Origin: Rhizopus sp. PT2906
Taxonomy: Eukaryota > Mucoromycota > Mucoromycetes > Mucorales > Rhizopodaceae
DNA: 64,000 nt
Direction: 5' to 3'
Assembly: GCA_025529335.1 (NCBI GenBank)
Contig: JAMYHX010000034.1
Span: 100,681 to 164,680, forward strand
Shown: positions 35,041-44,733 of the stretch, one piece after another
How positions within the stretch are numbered: the stretch's first letter is position 1
How the letters are laid out: every line of letters starts with the position of its first letter
Translations under genes and position numbers: made by a program
The notes under the pieces: generated by a model
Told to the model about the DNA's origin: nothing
The model's input: the letters and a program-made list of their open reading frames with translations, nothing else
Database searches by the model: none

Positions 35041-36021
35041 CTATGATCTTTTTTGCTTTTTTTTTGCTTTACTTGATGATGGCTGTTCCCTTTGACTTAC
35101 AGATGCGTCCGCTTGTGATGTATCAAGACTTCTTTTCCTGTTTTCGGTCATTATTTTCCTACTCTTCTTTTCCAATGTATCAATCTTTCTTTCCAATTGC
35201 TTTACTTGCATCGCAAGGTCATCATAGGCGATCCTGATCTCCTTTTCGACTTCGGGATTGTTGATTATGTCTAGCGCATTTCCTTTTATGTTGCTATCGA
35301 TACCCGTGATATAAGTGGTTTGATTTAAGCTAATTCTATCGTTTTTGGCAAAGCTAAGGGTCTTGAGCATCGGTCGATTGTCTCGAACGAGCAATGAAGG
35401 AGTTGCTGTGAACGTATAATCAGTTAAGAATGCGTTGCGTAAAGAATCAAGCACGATCAGTATAGTTGTAATTTCATCACTTAGAAACGAAATCTCTTCC
35501 TGCAGCTGCTCCACTTCTGGTATTTTGTGCCCCTGAGCGCTGTTATCCTTTGTGTCGCTTGGCCCTTGTTGTTTACTTGTGCCCTGGTGAGTCGGCTGCG
35601 ATCGATTTTCATTGTTTACCCCAGACACTATATCAGGATAAATAGAAGAGGCACGCTGTACCCGAGTTGAGGAGTAGGTTTCTGTAGACGAGTAATTGGA
35701 AACGTTCCTGTCAAAGTATGATGTTGATGATGAAGGTTCGGCTGTCTCAGCCCAGGGAGAGTGGTTGGCTGCATGATATCCTGAATAGAACGACTCTCCA
35801 TGGTAATAAGACTGTGGATAACTGCTATAAGCTTTGGTGTATAGATCATGTTGGTCATATAATTGAAAAGGTTCAGACGAATAAGAGTGCCGCCAATGGC
35901 CAGCTGGCAAATTGGATGGATGAATCATGTTATTCATAGGCGAGGATCCAGAAGAAGATGTCACAGGTGATTCGTATGTTTGTTTTTGGTCTTTGTGTTG
36001 ATTAGGACACCTTTCTTCCAT
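35041..36021 (-). CDS. coiled-coil protein of unknown function, probably nuclear
   Basis: A single-exon 326-aa protein that I do not recognise. Residues 1-150 are disordered and rich in Ser, Tyr, His and Asn (SSYPQSYYHGESFYSGYHAA). A first helical segment is near 165-200 (IPEVEQLQEEISFLSDEITT) and a second coiled coil near 255-290 (EKEIRIAYDDLAMQVKQLER, then LEKKSRKIM). The C-terminus is basic (SSSKAKKKQKRS) and could be a nuclear localisation signal. No DNA-binding domain is visible; in particular the coiled coil is not preceded by a bZIP basic region. The Tyr/Ser-rich N-terminus might be an activation or condensate-forming segment, which is inference. Confidence 0.7.
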   Translation of the reverse strand: MEERCPNQHKDQKQTYESPVTSSSGSSPMNNMIHPSNLPAGHWRHSYSSEPFQLYDQHDLYTKAYSSYPQSYYHGESFYSGYHAANHSPWAETAEPSSSTSYFDRNVSNYSSTETYSSTRVQRASSIYPDIVSGVNNENRSQPTHQGTSKQQGPSDTKDNSAQGHKIPEVEQLQEEISFLSDEITTILIVLDSLRNAFLTDYTFTATPSLLVRDNRPMLKTLSFAKNDRISLNQTTYITGIDSNIKGNALDIINNPEVEKEIRIAYDDLAMQVKQLERKIDTLEKKSRKIMTENRKRSLDTSQADASVSQREQPSSSKAKKKQKRS

Positions 36022-36242
36022 TGAGCATAATAGGTAACTTTAGAAGCAATTGACAAGTAAGTCTCTGCTTATAATACAATAGTATATCGTAAAGTTATGA
36101 AAAGAGGGAAGAAAAAGAAAGAAAAAAAAAATAACAATGACTGAAAAAGCACTTGTTATATCTGTAACATATTTTATAGCCCCCCCCTTTTTCCTAACAA
36201 TCCTTAATTGGTGATTTATAATTCAAGTCAGCGCCACACTTA

Positions 36243-36465
36243 TTAATAAATAGACTTGAACGTGTGGCTAAATGAAGAACCCCATGCAATGTAGATTGTA
36301 GATGCCATGATAAAGGAAAGAAAAAAAAGTTTTATAACCTGCAGCAGCGCCTTGGCAGGTTGCACAAACTATAAAACAAAATTTTAGGTAACAGCCCGGA
36401 TAGCTCCGTTCTGATGGTATTGTTAAAATTACCTGATTTAGAATCATGCCCGTTGACGCTGTCAT
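36243..36465 (-). CDS. small single-pass membrane protein, hypothetical (52 aa)
   Basis: Two exons, 36465-36433 and 36368-36243, with a 64-nt GT-AG intron, join in frame to MTASTGMILNQ followed by FVQPAKALLQVIKLFFLSFI and MASTIYIAWGSS. It has one hydrophobic helix and a short polar tail (SHTFKSIY). The size and layout resemble small organelle membrane subunits, and the FVQPAKALL start recalls Sec61-gamma, but the Sec61-gamma core is absent. An alternative is a second intron starting at GTTATAAAAC with a different C-terminus. Supported only by splice consensus and hydrophobicity. Confidence 0.4.
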
Positions 36466-39272
36466 AATGAGTAAAAGTTATTTATGTCTTTAGATTTGCA
36501 CATGGTTTTACCCTCGGTTACTTGGGTAGCATTTAAATTTGTCTAAATTTGTTTTTCACTTCATCATCATTTCCTATCGCCAAGTGTTTAGCTCACCCAT
36601 TTAAAGTTGTGTTACACCATGCCTTTCCAAAGTAACTCGATGCCCCTTTTGGTAAGCACTGTTACGTATGTGTGCAGCACGGGATCCTGTTACACTCCAT
36701 AAAGAGCAAGCAAAATTTTCATAGTGTTTATCATCTTTTTTTTTTCTTACTCCTTTGCTTTTTTTTATATTCTGTCATGAACTATGGTCTTTAATCCATT
36801 TAGAAGAAATCCTAAAGTCGACAGTCCAGTGAAAAGGTAACGTTTGTATATGAGAAAAGAAAATGGTAAAAAAATGGGGTAGCTAGAGAAAAAGGACCGT
36901 TTGCCCTTGATTAATCATCACGCAGCCAATTTATTTTATTCCCCATGGATATGATTTCAGATGCATTTATTGTCATAGAGATTAATTAGGTCCCTTCTCT
37001 TTTTTTTTCGCGTGCCAAGATGGGTATAATGCAACTAATGTTGACAGTTACTCTGCAAGGCTCACGATAGTGATCATAGGACGCACAGTATCAATGAACA
37101 ACGCTCAGTTGATAGTAATTATGAGGAAAATTTATTGTTGGGGCAATGTTCAAGTCAATTGCTTGTTGATAGAGACTATTTAAAATTTTCACAATGATTA
37201 TCTGGTATGTCCACCAGACAAGCGTAAATCAACATCTACAGCCTATCAAGAATGTACTATTAAATATGCTTAGACTGCTCATTACATTTAAACAACGCGC
37301 GGAAGCCATGAGAAATCAGTAGTAGCGTGTGCGAATAAAAGATAGGAAAAAGATGAGCATGGAAAGCTCTTGCTTTGATTAATTCACACTGCCCCTATTG
37401 CATAACGTGTTTATAATTAATGTTCTATCTTATCTTATTTTAAAAGCGATTGTGATTTATGGAGTTTACGTACAAATCATCTCCTTTCAACAGTTCAGTA
37501 ATAATTATATACCCCTAATTGTGGTCGTTAACAATACAGTCATGTCTTAATATGATTGTTTACCTTATATCATCATTTCACGTGTATTTTCTGTAGATCT
37601 TTCAGAGAGCATCCCATCATTCTCCCCTTATCCTTAGAATCCCTTGCTTTCGATCAAAATATTATATAGTATCAAAAATAAATCCTTCTAATAGTCATGA
37701 ACAAGATAAAAATTATATAGTCACAAGTAGTTAAATTAATTTAAGGTTAATATTTTTACTTAGGTCTTACGAATTAGCATTTTTAATAATGGGGTACGTG
37801 GTACCATAATAGGACATAAGGCCGAAGATATTACCCATAAAAACAAACAGACAAAAAAAGAAGAGCACCTGCTTTACTATGCAGTTCATGTTAGTAAAAA
37901 GAATCAGCAGACATCAATAATCTCATAGAACAAGTATATACCCAATATGTATATATGCTTTTCTTTTTTGGAGTAATGAGGCTTTTTATAAAAATTTATA
38001 GTAACAAGTAAGCAATGGTTAAGCCGAGATAGTAGCTAGGAATCATATACTTCTTTCTCTTACCTATTCGGAATATACGAAATCAACTCTCATCTGTCTA
38101 CATTTAACAATAAAAAAAGTTATTAAAAAGGACAAATTCACAGCTTTATGAATAAACATGAGCTTAGAAAAGGAAACAAGTATTTGCTTGATTTATATCT
38201 GTGCATTAGTTTACAAAACTAAACTTGACAGTACACACTTTATTTAATACTTTGATAATAGCCTCAAATTTCCATAGTTTTTCATCTAATATTTTTGCCA
38301 AAAAATGCCCTGAAACAAAAGATGAGTATAAGAGACAATGCAGCTTTGCAACAATAGTGTAGATTTGCAAGATAAAAAAAATGAATAAATTAACTTTTCT
38401 GTGTATTTACTCACTTGCTTCCCTCTTTTTATGTCAAAAAAGCCCTCAAGGTAGTACATGTTGGTCCTACTGATGAATAGATTGATTATTAACTCGTAAC
38501 GGTACGAAACATCGCATTTGAATGCGAATGGTACTATTCAAGCTTCTTTTTCAAATATATATCTTGTTTTTTTTAAATAATGACAGGTAATAGGAGAGAT
38601 ACTCTAGATTTCTTATAAAGAAAAAAAAGGGCTTTTATAGATAAATCAGATGTTCTTTAAAGGTATATTAAAGGTGGTCAAACATCCTCTTGATTTTAAC
38701 AATAATCTCGACCTTGTTCAAAATCTAAAAAGGGAGATTTTGAGAATTTTCATTTTCCGATAAGAGGCGTATCGTGGACTCCAACTTATATGAATAAACA
38801 CCAATCTACTCAGGCTGATAAACATGATTATAATAATCAAGGATAGCCTGAAGAAAGGAATTACTTATAAATACGGTTCATATGGAAAAATGAAATACAT
38901 GTTACGTTTAGTGCAACTTGGCATATTGTCTTACGTTGATGCTGCTTATGTAACATCATAAAGATCGCTAAACATGAGATTTACACAAAGCAAAGACATG
39001 ATTTTATATAGAAAATACCCTTTTTGCGTGTTTGCTTTTGTCTGCGTGTGATCTTTATGGAAATACCTTGATTCATTGTTCCTCTTTTTTTAATTGAAAA
39101 TAGTGCGCTTAGTGAAAATAAACAAGCTAATTTACTTTCAAAGATAATAAACTATAAGCAACTAACAAAAATATTGAAAAGAAAGAAATACATCACAATC
39201 AGTGATAAAAATGATTGTGTGTGCAATCTATTTTAGGCCAAGCAAATCAAGCAGCTTCCCAGGAACTCCGCC
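36466..39272. other. 2.8 kb gene-poor, AT-rich region
   Basis: No supported gene. The only coding hint is at 36788-36837 on the plus strand: ATG followed by codons for VFNPFRRNPKVDSPVK and a GTAACG donor, with a possible continuation at 36961 reading CIYCHRD before a stop. Otherwise it holds scattered homopolymers and no repeats of note. Confidence 0.5.
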
Positions 39273-40412
39273 ATGGCTTTTCCCTTTACAGACCATAATA
39301 ATATGGCCAACTCTATTGGAACAAAACGATTAGCTTCCGAGGCTTCCACTATATCAAATACAAGGCCTAGAATTACCAACATTTGGGATGCGATCACTCT
39401 AGACACATTGGATATCAAGGCATTATATCAATACATCAAATCAAATGGTGATGCTAATGCTGCCAATCCAGATGGCTACACCTTACTTTACCTTGCAGCC
39501 CACAACAAGAGTACAGAGGCACTTTGCATGTTACTGCTACAACAAGTTGATGTCAATAAAGTGAATGGTCCACATAATGAACTCGCATTACACGCAGCAT
39601 GTGCCAAGGGACATTTGGATTCAGCTGAACTACTGATTGAAAATGGATCTCTTGTGAATGCTAAAGATTCTCTTGGACATACACCTCTTACCAACGCTGT
39701 ATTTTCAGGATCAGAAGAGTGTATACAACTTTTACTAGAACATGATGCTGATGTCTCTGTGGTGGATGAGCAAGGCAATTCCCTGCTTCATCATGCCGCT
39801 AGTAATAATGTGACAAAAGCAGTTCCACTATTTATTAGTAAACACGTGCCTATTGATGCACATAACCAACGTGGTCTCTCACCGTTGGCTCTAGCCATCA
39901 GTTTTGGACACTCAGATGTAGCCATTGCGTTGATCGATGGTGGAGCCAATGTGAACGGCAGGACACGATTTGCTACTGTACTTCACTATGCCATCACATG
40001 GAATCGATTAGATGTGGTCAAGAAGCTAGTTGAACACGGCTGTCAAGTCAATGTAGTCAACGATATTGAAGAAACACCGCTATACTTGGCCGTTCAACAG
40101 CGAAAGATAGACTTAGTTCAGTATCTGGTGGACCAAGCAAAAGCAGACCCGTGTTATCCCAACAATGCCAATCTATCATTATTATATGCAGCAAGTCATG
40201 GATACACTGAAATCTGTAAACTGGTTTTATCTAAAAACACATCCAATTACTTTATTCAGGTGGCTGCTGATAAAGCTGCGCGTGTGGGGCACCAGTTGAC
40301 AGCAAAGTTCTTAAAAGAGAAACTAGTTGAAGCAAAAGAGCCAACAAAAGAAAGCGAAGATATCACGTTTGAATCTCTTGTAAATACATTTAGTGATGAC
40401 GACGAAAGCTAG
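39273..40412 (+). CDS. ankyrin-repeat protein
   Basis: A single-exon 379-aa protein starting MAFPFTDHNNMANSIG. From about residue 45 to 345 it is built of eight to nine ankyrin repeats, for example DGYTLLYLAAHNKSTEALCM, NELALHAACAKGHLDSAELL, LGHTPLTNAVFSGSEECIQL, GLSPLALAISFGHSDVAIAL and EETPLYLAVQQRKIDLVQYL. No additional catalytic or membrane domain is visible. The C-terminus is acidic (FSDDDES). Ankyrin repeats mediate protein-protein contacts, and the partner cannot be read from sequence. An in-frame Met at residue 11 is a possible alternative start. Confidence 0.92.
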   Translation: MAFPFTDHNNMANSIGTKRLASEASTISNTRPRITNIWDAITLDTLDIKALYQYIKSNGDANAANPDGYTLLYLAAHNKSTEALCMLLLQQVDVNKVNGPHNELALHAACAKGHLDSAELLIENGSLVNAKDSLGHTPLTNAVFSGSEECIQLLLEHDADVSVVDEQGNSLLHHAASNNVTKAVPLFISKHVPIDAHNQRGLSPLALAISFGHSDVAIALIDGGANVNGRTRFATVLHYAITWNRLDVVKKLVEHGCQVNVVNDIEETPLYLAVQQRKIDLVQYLVDQAKADPCYPNNANLSLLYAASHGYTEICKLVLSKNTSNYFIQVAADKAARVGHQLTAKFLKEKLVEAKEPTKESEDITFESLVNTFSDDDES

Positions 40413-40476
40413 TCCTCTCCATTCTTTCTCGTTGTGTCTGTGTGCATATAGATATAAGTGTGTGCGTGAGTGAACA

Positions 40477-40508
40477 TGTGTGTGTGTGTGTGTGCGTGTG
40501 TGTGTGTG
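40477..40508. repeat. (GT)n microsatellite
   Basis: Nearly perfect dinucleotide repeat in the 3' flank of the ankyrin gene, interrupted by a GC step. It falls between the ankyrin stop and the convergent eL43 gene. Confidence 0.9.
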
Positions 40509-40590
40509 TACATGAGTGAATATATGAATTGTATGTTGATTCTTTTTTATAATAAAAGCAAATGTTTATTATTATTTTCTTTGAATCTAA

Positions 40591-40974
40591 CTAGATTTCA
40601 GCGAGTTCACGAAGACGACGAACGGTAGAACGAACGGTGGCAGCAGCAGTAGTGCTAATATAAAGTTAAAAAAAAATGACATTTTAAAGAATCAATACAA
40701 CTTACGAGACGGTATAAGCACCACCAGCCAAGACCTTCTTGCAGCCCTTGCACTTCCAGATACCAACAGCAGTACGCTTAACAGCGTCCTTACCACAGAA
40801 AGTACAAGTGTACTTGGAGTGTTGAGTGATTTCCATCTTCTTGACGGTCTTTCTAAGGGAGGCACCATAACGAGTACCGTATTTACCAGTGATTCCGACC
40901 TTCTTTGTGCGTTTGGCCTACATGGGTGTATGGTGTCAGATGGACGATGGATGGATGAGAAGAGATGTTACCAT
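40591..40974 (-). CDS. RPL43: 60S ribosomal protein eL43 (L37A)
   Basis: Three exons: 40974-40972 (only the ATG), 40917-40706 and 40654-40591, totalling 92 aa, the exact usual length of eL43. The mature sequence begins [20 protein letters not shown] and contains the zinc ribbon CTFCG and CKGCKKV. The first intron falls directly after the start codon in phase 0, a common arrangement in fungal ribosomal-protein genes. The protein is a structural component of the large ribosomal subunit. It is divergent from the uL29 gene, suggesting a shared promoter. It is convergent with the ankyrin gene. Confidence 0.97.
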
Positions 40975-41250
40975 TTCGTTAAAGAATGAAAGAGGAAATT
41001 TTATTCAACATCTGTGCTCACGATTGATTTCATTACTCTCCTTCACCCTTCACTTATCTCTCTCGCTCTCTACTGTTGTTTATCCCCCCCCCTCATTCAA
41101 GTCTGGACCCAAGTGAAACAAGTTGCAGCAATGTCCGGCTCGGAATCCAAAAGAGTGGGATTTTTTTTTTGGAAATGAAGCAAAACAAGTATACAGCAAG
41201 GCGAATCAAGAAACCCCCCTCTTATACTCTTGAAGCATACATCCATAGAA
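40975..41250. promoter_or_regulatory. shared divergent promoter of eL43 and uL29 ribosomal-protein genes
   Basis: About 275 bp separates the eL43 start (minus) from the proposed uL29 start (plus). It holds a CT-rich stretch with nine C (about 41060-41092) and runs of T and A. No TATA box is obvious. The divergent layout of two large-subunit genes suggests co-regulation. Confidence 0.5.
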
Positions 41251-41994
41251 ATGGTAAATACATCATCCATCATCACTTCATCTACAAGAAGGCTTTTGTC
41301 TTGATGTCTTTTGATCGATCAGTTATAAACAAATTTCGACATGGAAGTTTATGGATCAGTATGAACAATAAAAGACAGACAGAGAAACAGAGACGGTGTG
41401 TGTGTGTGTGTGTGTGAGAGAGAAAAGAATTAAATGTCAACACATGCTTAAACATGGAATTCAATAACGTTACGACATTTTACTATCGTTTATGCTGATT
41501 GTGAAAAAGGACATACAAGACAGCAGCCTACTTTAAATAAAGAAAGGGAAAGAGTATATGCTTATTGACAATTCATATTTCACTAGGCTGCCATTAAAGC
41601 ACACGAACTCCGTAACAAGAACAAGGCTGAGCTTCTCAAGATCCTTGACGAACAAAAGCAAGCACTTGCCAACCTCCGTGTTCAAAAGGTTGCCGGTGGT
41701 AGAGCCCAAGAACTGTAAGTGTGGTGTATAGATGATATCGCTGTAACTAACTCATTTTTAAGTGGTGAAGCCCGTAAGAACGTTGCTCGTGTCTTGACTG
41801 TCATCAACCAAACTCAACGTGAACAACTCCGTCTCTTCTACCAAAAGAAGAAGTACGTTCCTTTGGATCTCCGTGTCAAGAAGACCCGTGCTATGCGTAG
41901 AGCCTTGACTCCTTATGAAAAGTCCTTAAAGACTGTTCGTCAACAAAAGAAGTTGGCTCATTTCCCTCTTCGCAAGTATGCTGTCAAGGCTTAA
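41251..41994 (+). CDS. RPL35: 60S ribosomal protein uL29 (L35)
   Basis: Exons 41587-41714 and 41763-41994 are certain: [20 protein letters not shown], then [20 protein letters not shown] and [20 protein letters not shown], ending LRKYAVKA as in all eukaryotic L35 proteins. The start is inferred. With the first exon consisting only of the ATG at 41251-41253, followed by GTAAAT, the total is 120 aa and the phase is correct. This mirrors eL43 next door but implies a first intron of 333 nt, long for this window. Another upstream ATG before the acceptor at 41586 cannot be excluded. The protein sits at the exit of the ribosomal tunnel. Confidence 0.93.
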
Positions 41995-42173
41995 ATTGTT
42001 GATGATAATAAAGGACCCTAAAAAAGAGAGCATCATAGCACCCCCAATTATTTGTTTTTATTATATATAGAGTCAATATGAGAGAGTGTGCGTTAATTCA
42101 TTGTTTAAGAGAGTAGTGTTTTTGTTTTAAATGGAGAACTACTTTTTAAAGACGAATAATGAAACCAATATTG

Positions 42174-42190
42174 TGTATATATACACCTAC
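42174..42190 (+). promoter_or_regulatory. TATA-like element of the HMG-box gene
   Basis: TGTATATATACACC lies about 80 bp upstream of the start at 42264. Position and sequence fit a TATA box. Confidence 0.4.
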
Positions 42191-42263
42191 TCTTGGCTAT
42201 TTCTCTTTCCTCTAATAACACACTTTACATTCTTTCACCCCCACACACTCCTTCATAAACCAA

Positions 42264-43252
42264 ATGTCCCAACTTGCACAAGACTATGATATTAATGAAT
42301 CACAAAAGCAAGATCTAATCAAGTTGCAAAAGAAAACCATGATGAACCCAGTCGGAAGAGTTCGTCGTCCTCGAATTCGTAAGAGAGATCCCAATCATAT
42401 ACCTCGTCCTATGAATAGCTTCTTGTCGTATCGTACAGAAATGCAAGCGGTCATCAGAAAACACTGCCCTCTGGCTAATCATCGTGAAATCTCTAAAGTA
42501 GTTGCCAAGTGGTGGCATGAAGCATCAGATGAAGAAAAGCAGGTCTTTCGAAACAAGGCAGAGATAGCCAAGGATGAGCATACAAAAATGTAAGTCCCCT
42601 TTTATCTAAATATATAAAAAAACTTATGCATTATCTTAGGTACCCTGATTATAAATTTAACCCCAAGAAGAGAAAAAGCACAAGTAGCAACAAGAAACCA
42701 AAAAGAAAGATTGCTGTAGCTGAAGAAGAAAGCCAAGATAAGCAAGAAAGGCAGTTTCAAGAAAATAATACAGAAAGGACCGCAAGTGTTTCAAGTTTTG
42801 ATATATCTCCTGCTGATAGTACCTTCAAGACTCCAGCTACTTTTTTTGAAGAAGACATCAAGAAACTTGATCATCATCCCTGTATGCAACAGACGAATGG
42901 CTATGATGGCGATATTATTGGCTATGCAGAGGGCCTTACATACAATCAAACGCACATGACGCAGATGCACACGTATACTCAAGACGAAAGACACATAGGA
43001 AATGAATACCTGTACCAAGACTTTGTTATGTTCAGTAATCCTTCTCCTGCCGTTCAGGTTACCTATCCATATTGTTATGATCCGATTATGCCAATGGTTA
43101 TGCCGTCCTGCACTGCATGTGATGTGGCGCCTACCAGTCAAACCTTATTTATGCCAGAAAATGTTTATACTAGTCTGCCTACAACATCGGTTATCTCACC
43201 TTATCTGTTGCATCCAGCCGACTACTGGCATAACAGCAGATTTTTTTACTAA
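42264..43252 (+). CDS. MATA-type HMG-box transcription factor
   Basis: Two exons, 42264-42589 and 42640-43252, joined in phase to give 312 aa. The HMG box spans about residues 45-115: DPNHIPRPMNSFLSYRTEMQ, REISKVVAKWWHEASDEEKQ, and across the intron KMYPDYKFNPKKRK. The IPRPMNSFLSYR start and YPDYKF end are typical of fungal MATA/SRY-type boxes, which bend DNA at AACAAT-like sites. The C-terminal half is Gln/Tyr/Met-rich and may be an activation region. Sex-determining HMG genes of Mucorales sit between a triose-phosphate transporter and an RNA helicase. Neither is here, so this is more likely one of the non-sex HMG paralogues. Confidence 0.93.
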
Positions 43253-43253
43253 T

Positions 43254-43826
43254 TCATGTGTCTATTCTTATTATTATCGTTGTTTTTGCTGTTGTTGTCC
43301 ACACGTTTGTTTTTTACTAAATGATAAATAAACTAGACATGGGCTTTTTACTTCTTATACACATCCAATGCATCTTTGTTGTTGTTCTATTTATTTCTTT
43401 CTACCTTTTTTCCCTTGGATAAAGAAAATTATGCCAACTAATGGGATATATTTTGAACACGGGTATCCATGATCCATGCCTAAAGTTTGGCTGCATCAAA
43501 AAGAACTTGTTTTAGATATAAGGATCTTTTATCATCTTTCCTTACACTTGTCACAACTAATTGCTATAGCAGCCTCACACGTTAATCCGCTGATCGTCTT
43601 AACTGCTTTCACTGTAGGGGCTATAAAACAAAGAAGTATAACAGTATAAATCATGTATCATTTGTATCAGTTCCTTAAGTTTTTTTTTATCCATAGAAAA
43701 CAAATTTAACCAATTAAAATAAGAGAAACGAGAGAGAGAGAGAGGGGGGGCCCCTTTCTTTTTCTTTTTTGAACCCTATATAAACGCTTCCTTTTGTTAT
43801 CATAATATTTTACATCAAAACATAAA
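43254..43826. other. intergenic region with TATA box and G/C-tract
   Basis: No gene seen. It contains a (GA)n-G8-C4-T-rich block (about 43730-43770) and TATATAAA at 43777-43784, about 45 bp before the start of the next gene. Confidence 0.55.
43777..43784 (+). promoter_or_regulatory. TATA box of the chorismate-lyase-like gene
   Basis: TATATAAA lies 43 bp upstream of the ATG at 43827, at a plausible distance. Confidence 0.5.
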
Positions 43827-44553
43827 ATGCCGGGAAGCATACGTATGCCAAAAGGAACAGAGCATTTCAAAAAGATACCATTTCAATTTACAGAAGAAAG
43901 TATGAAATACAATCGTGCGAAAAATAGATTAACTTTGCATTAATACAACTTAATATAGTAACTTCAAAAAACGTCTTTTTGAGATTACCTGATGCATTTT
44001 CACCTATGGAAAGAATGATCCTTCAATCCAATGGTAATCTTCAAAGGCTATTGTCAGCATACTACAATGAGCCAAGTCAAGCAGAGATCATAAAGAATGA
44101 TATGGTCATGTCATCGCCTTTTGCTCAATACGATCGCGAGATGCACATGTTCTTTGCTAATCAATATGTGTATAAAGCAGAGTCATTTCTAGTCGTGAAG
44201 GATAAAACTGTGCAGGATCTGATCGAAAAGCATAAATACGGACTAGGGCAATTGTTTAGGTAACCAAGGTATTGAACTGTTTTTTTTTGTGAAAATTATT
44301 GACTGCGTAATATTACAGTCACACCCATTCTCTACCTGAATTTACCATTCACAGCGTTGGAAGATATGGTGACTCCAAGGGTGCTAGCTTTTGGAGAGAT
44401 TATAGTTTGGTCATACCAAATGTTATTGAATGCTTTATTAGAGAAACATTTAAAGAAAACCTGTTTGAAGAATTCAAAGGAAATAGAACAAATGGCACAA
44501 TATGGTTTTCAAAGGATGTTGTTACTGAAGAAGTAGATGATGATAATAAATAA
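43827..44553 (+). CDS. chorismate-lyase-like (DUF98/UTRA-fold) protein, tentative
   Basis: Three exons, 43827-43899, 43959-44259 and 44319-44553, joined in phase to give 202 aa. Residues about 30-75 read RLPDAFSPMERMILQSNGNL, QRLLSAYYNEPSQAEII, resembling the 'LSPLERiLLttdGtltriLea..gepv' block of DUF98 and related chorismate-lyase-fold proteins. The later part has YDREMHMFFANQYVYKAESF and SFWRDYSLVIPNVIECF, plausible as the following strands. Bacterial members release 4-hydroxybenzoate from chorismate or bind small ligands. Whether this fungal relative is enzymatic is unknown. No signal peptide or membrane segment is seen. The tail is acidic (EEVDDDNK). Confidence 0.6.
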
Positions 44554-44593
44554 AACAAAGAAATTCACTGCGGCACTTTAATTTATTGTGGGT

Positions 44594-44608
44594 AGAAAGT
44601 ACTAGAAG
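44594..44608 (+). promoter_or_regulatory. possible heat-shock element upstream of HSP90
   Basis: AGAAA-GTACT-AGAAG forms two nGAAn boxes separated by one degenerate 5-bp unit, about 126 bp upstream of the HSP90 start. It is a gapped match to the heat-shock-factor consensus. Confidence 0.3.
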
Positions 44609-44733
44609 AAAATAATTTCATGCTTGTCTATGATTTGTTAAAAAACTGAAGAGGGGAGAACAAAAATTTTGATCAAACTGTCAAGCTACTCTTTTTCTCT
44701 TTTCTTTTCTTTCTTCCCTTCTCAATCATAAAA

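Noticed and set aside
36243..36465. Identification of the micro-protein as Sec61-gamma (SSS1)
   Set aside because: Only the N-terminal FVQPAK-like start is similar; the conserved VKRCTKPDRKEF core is missing.
42264..43252. Calling the HMG gene sexM or sexP
   Set aside because: The diagnostic flanking genes are not present, and assignment would need a phylogeny.
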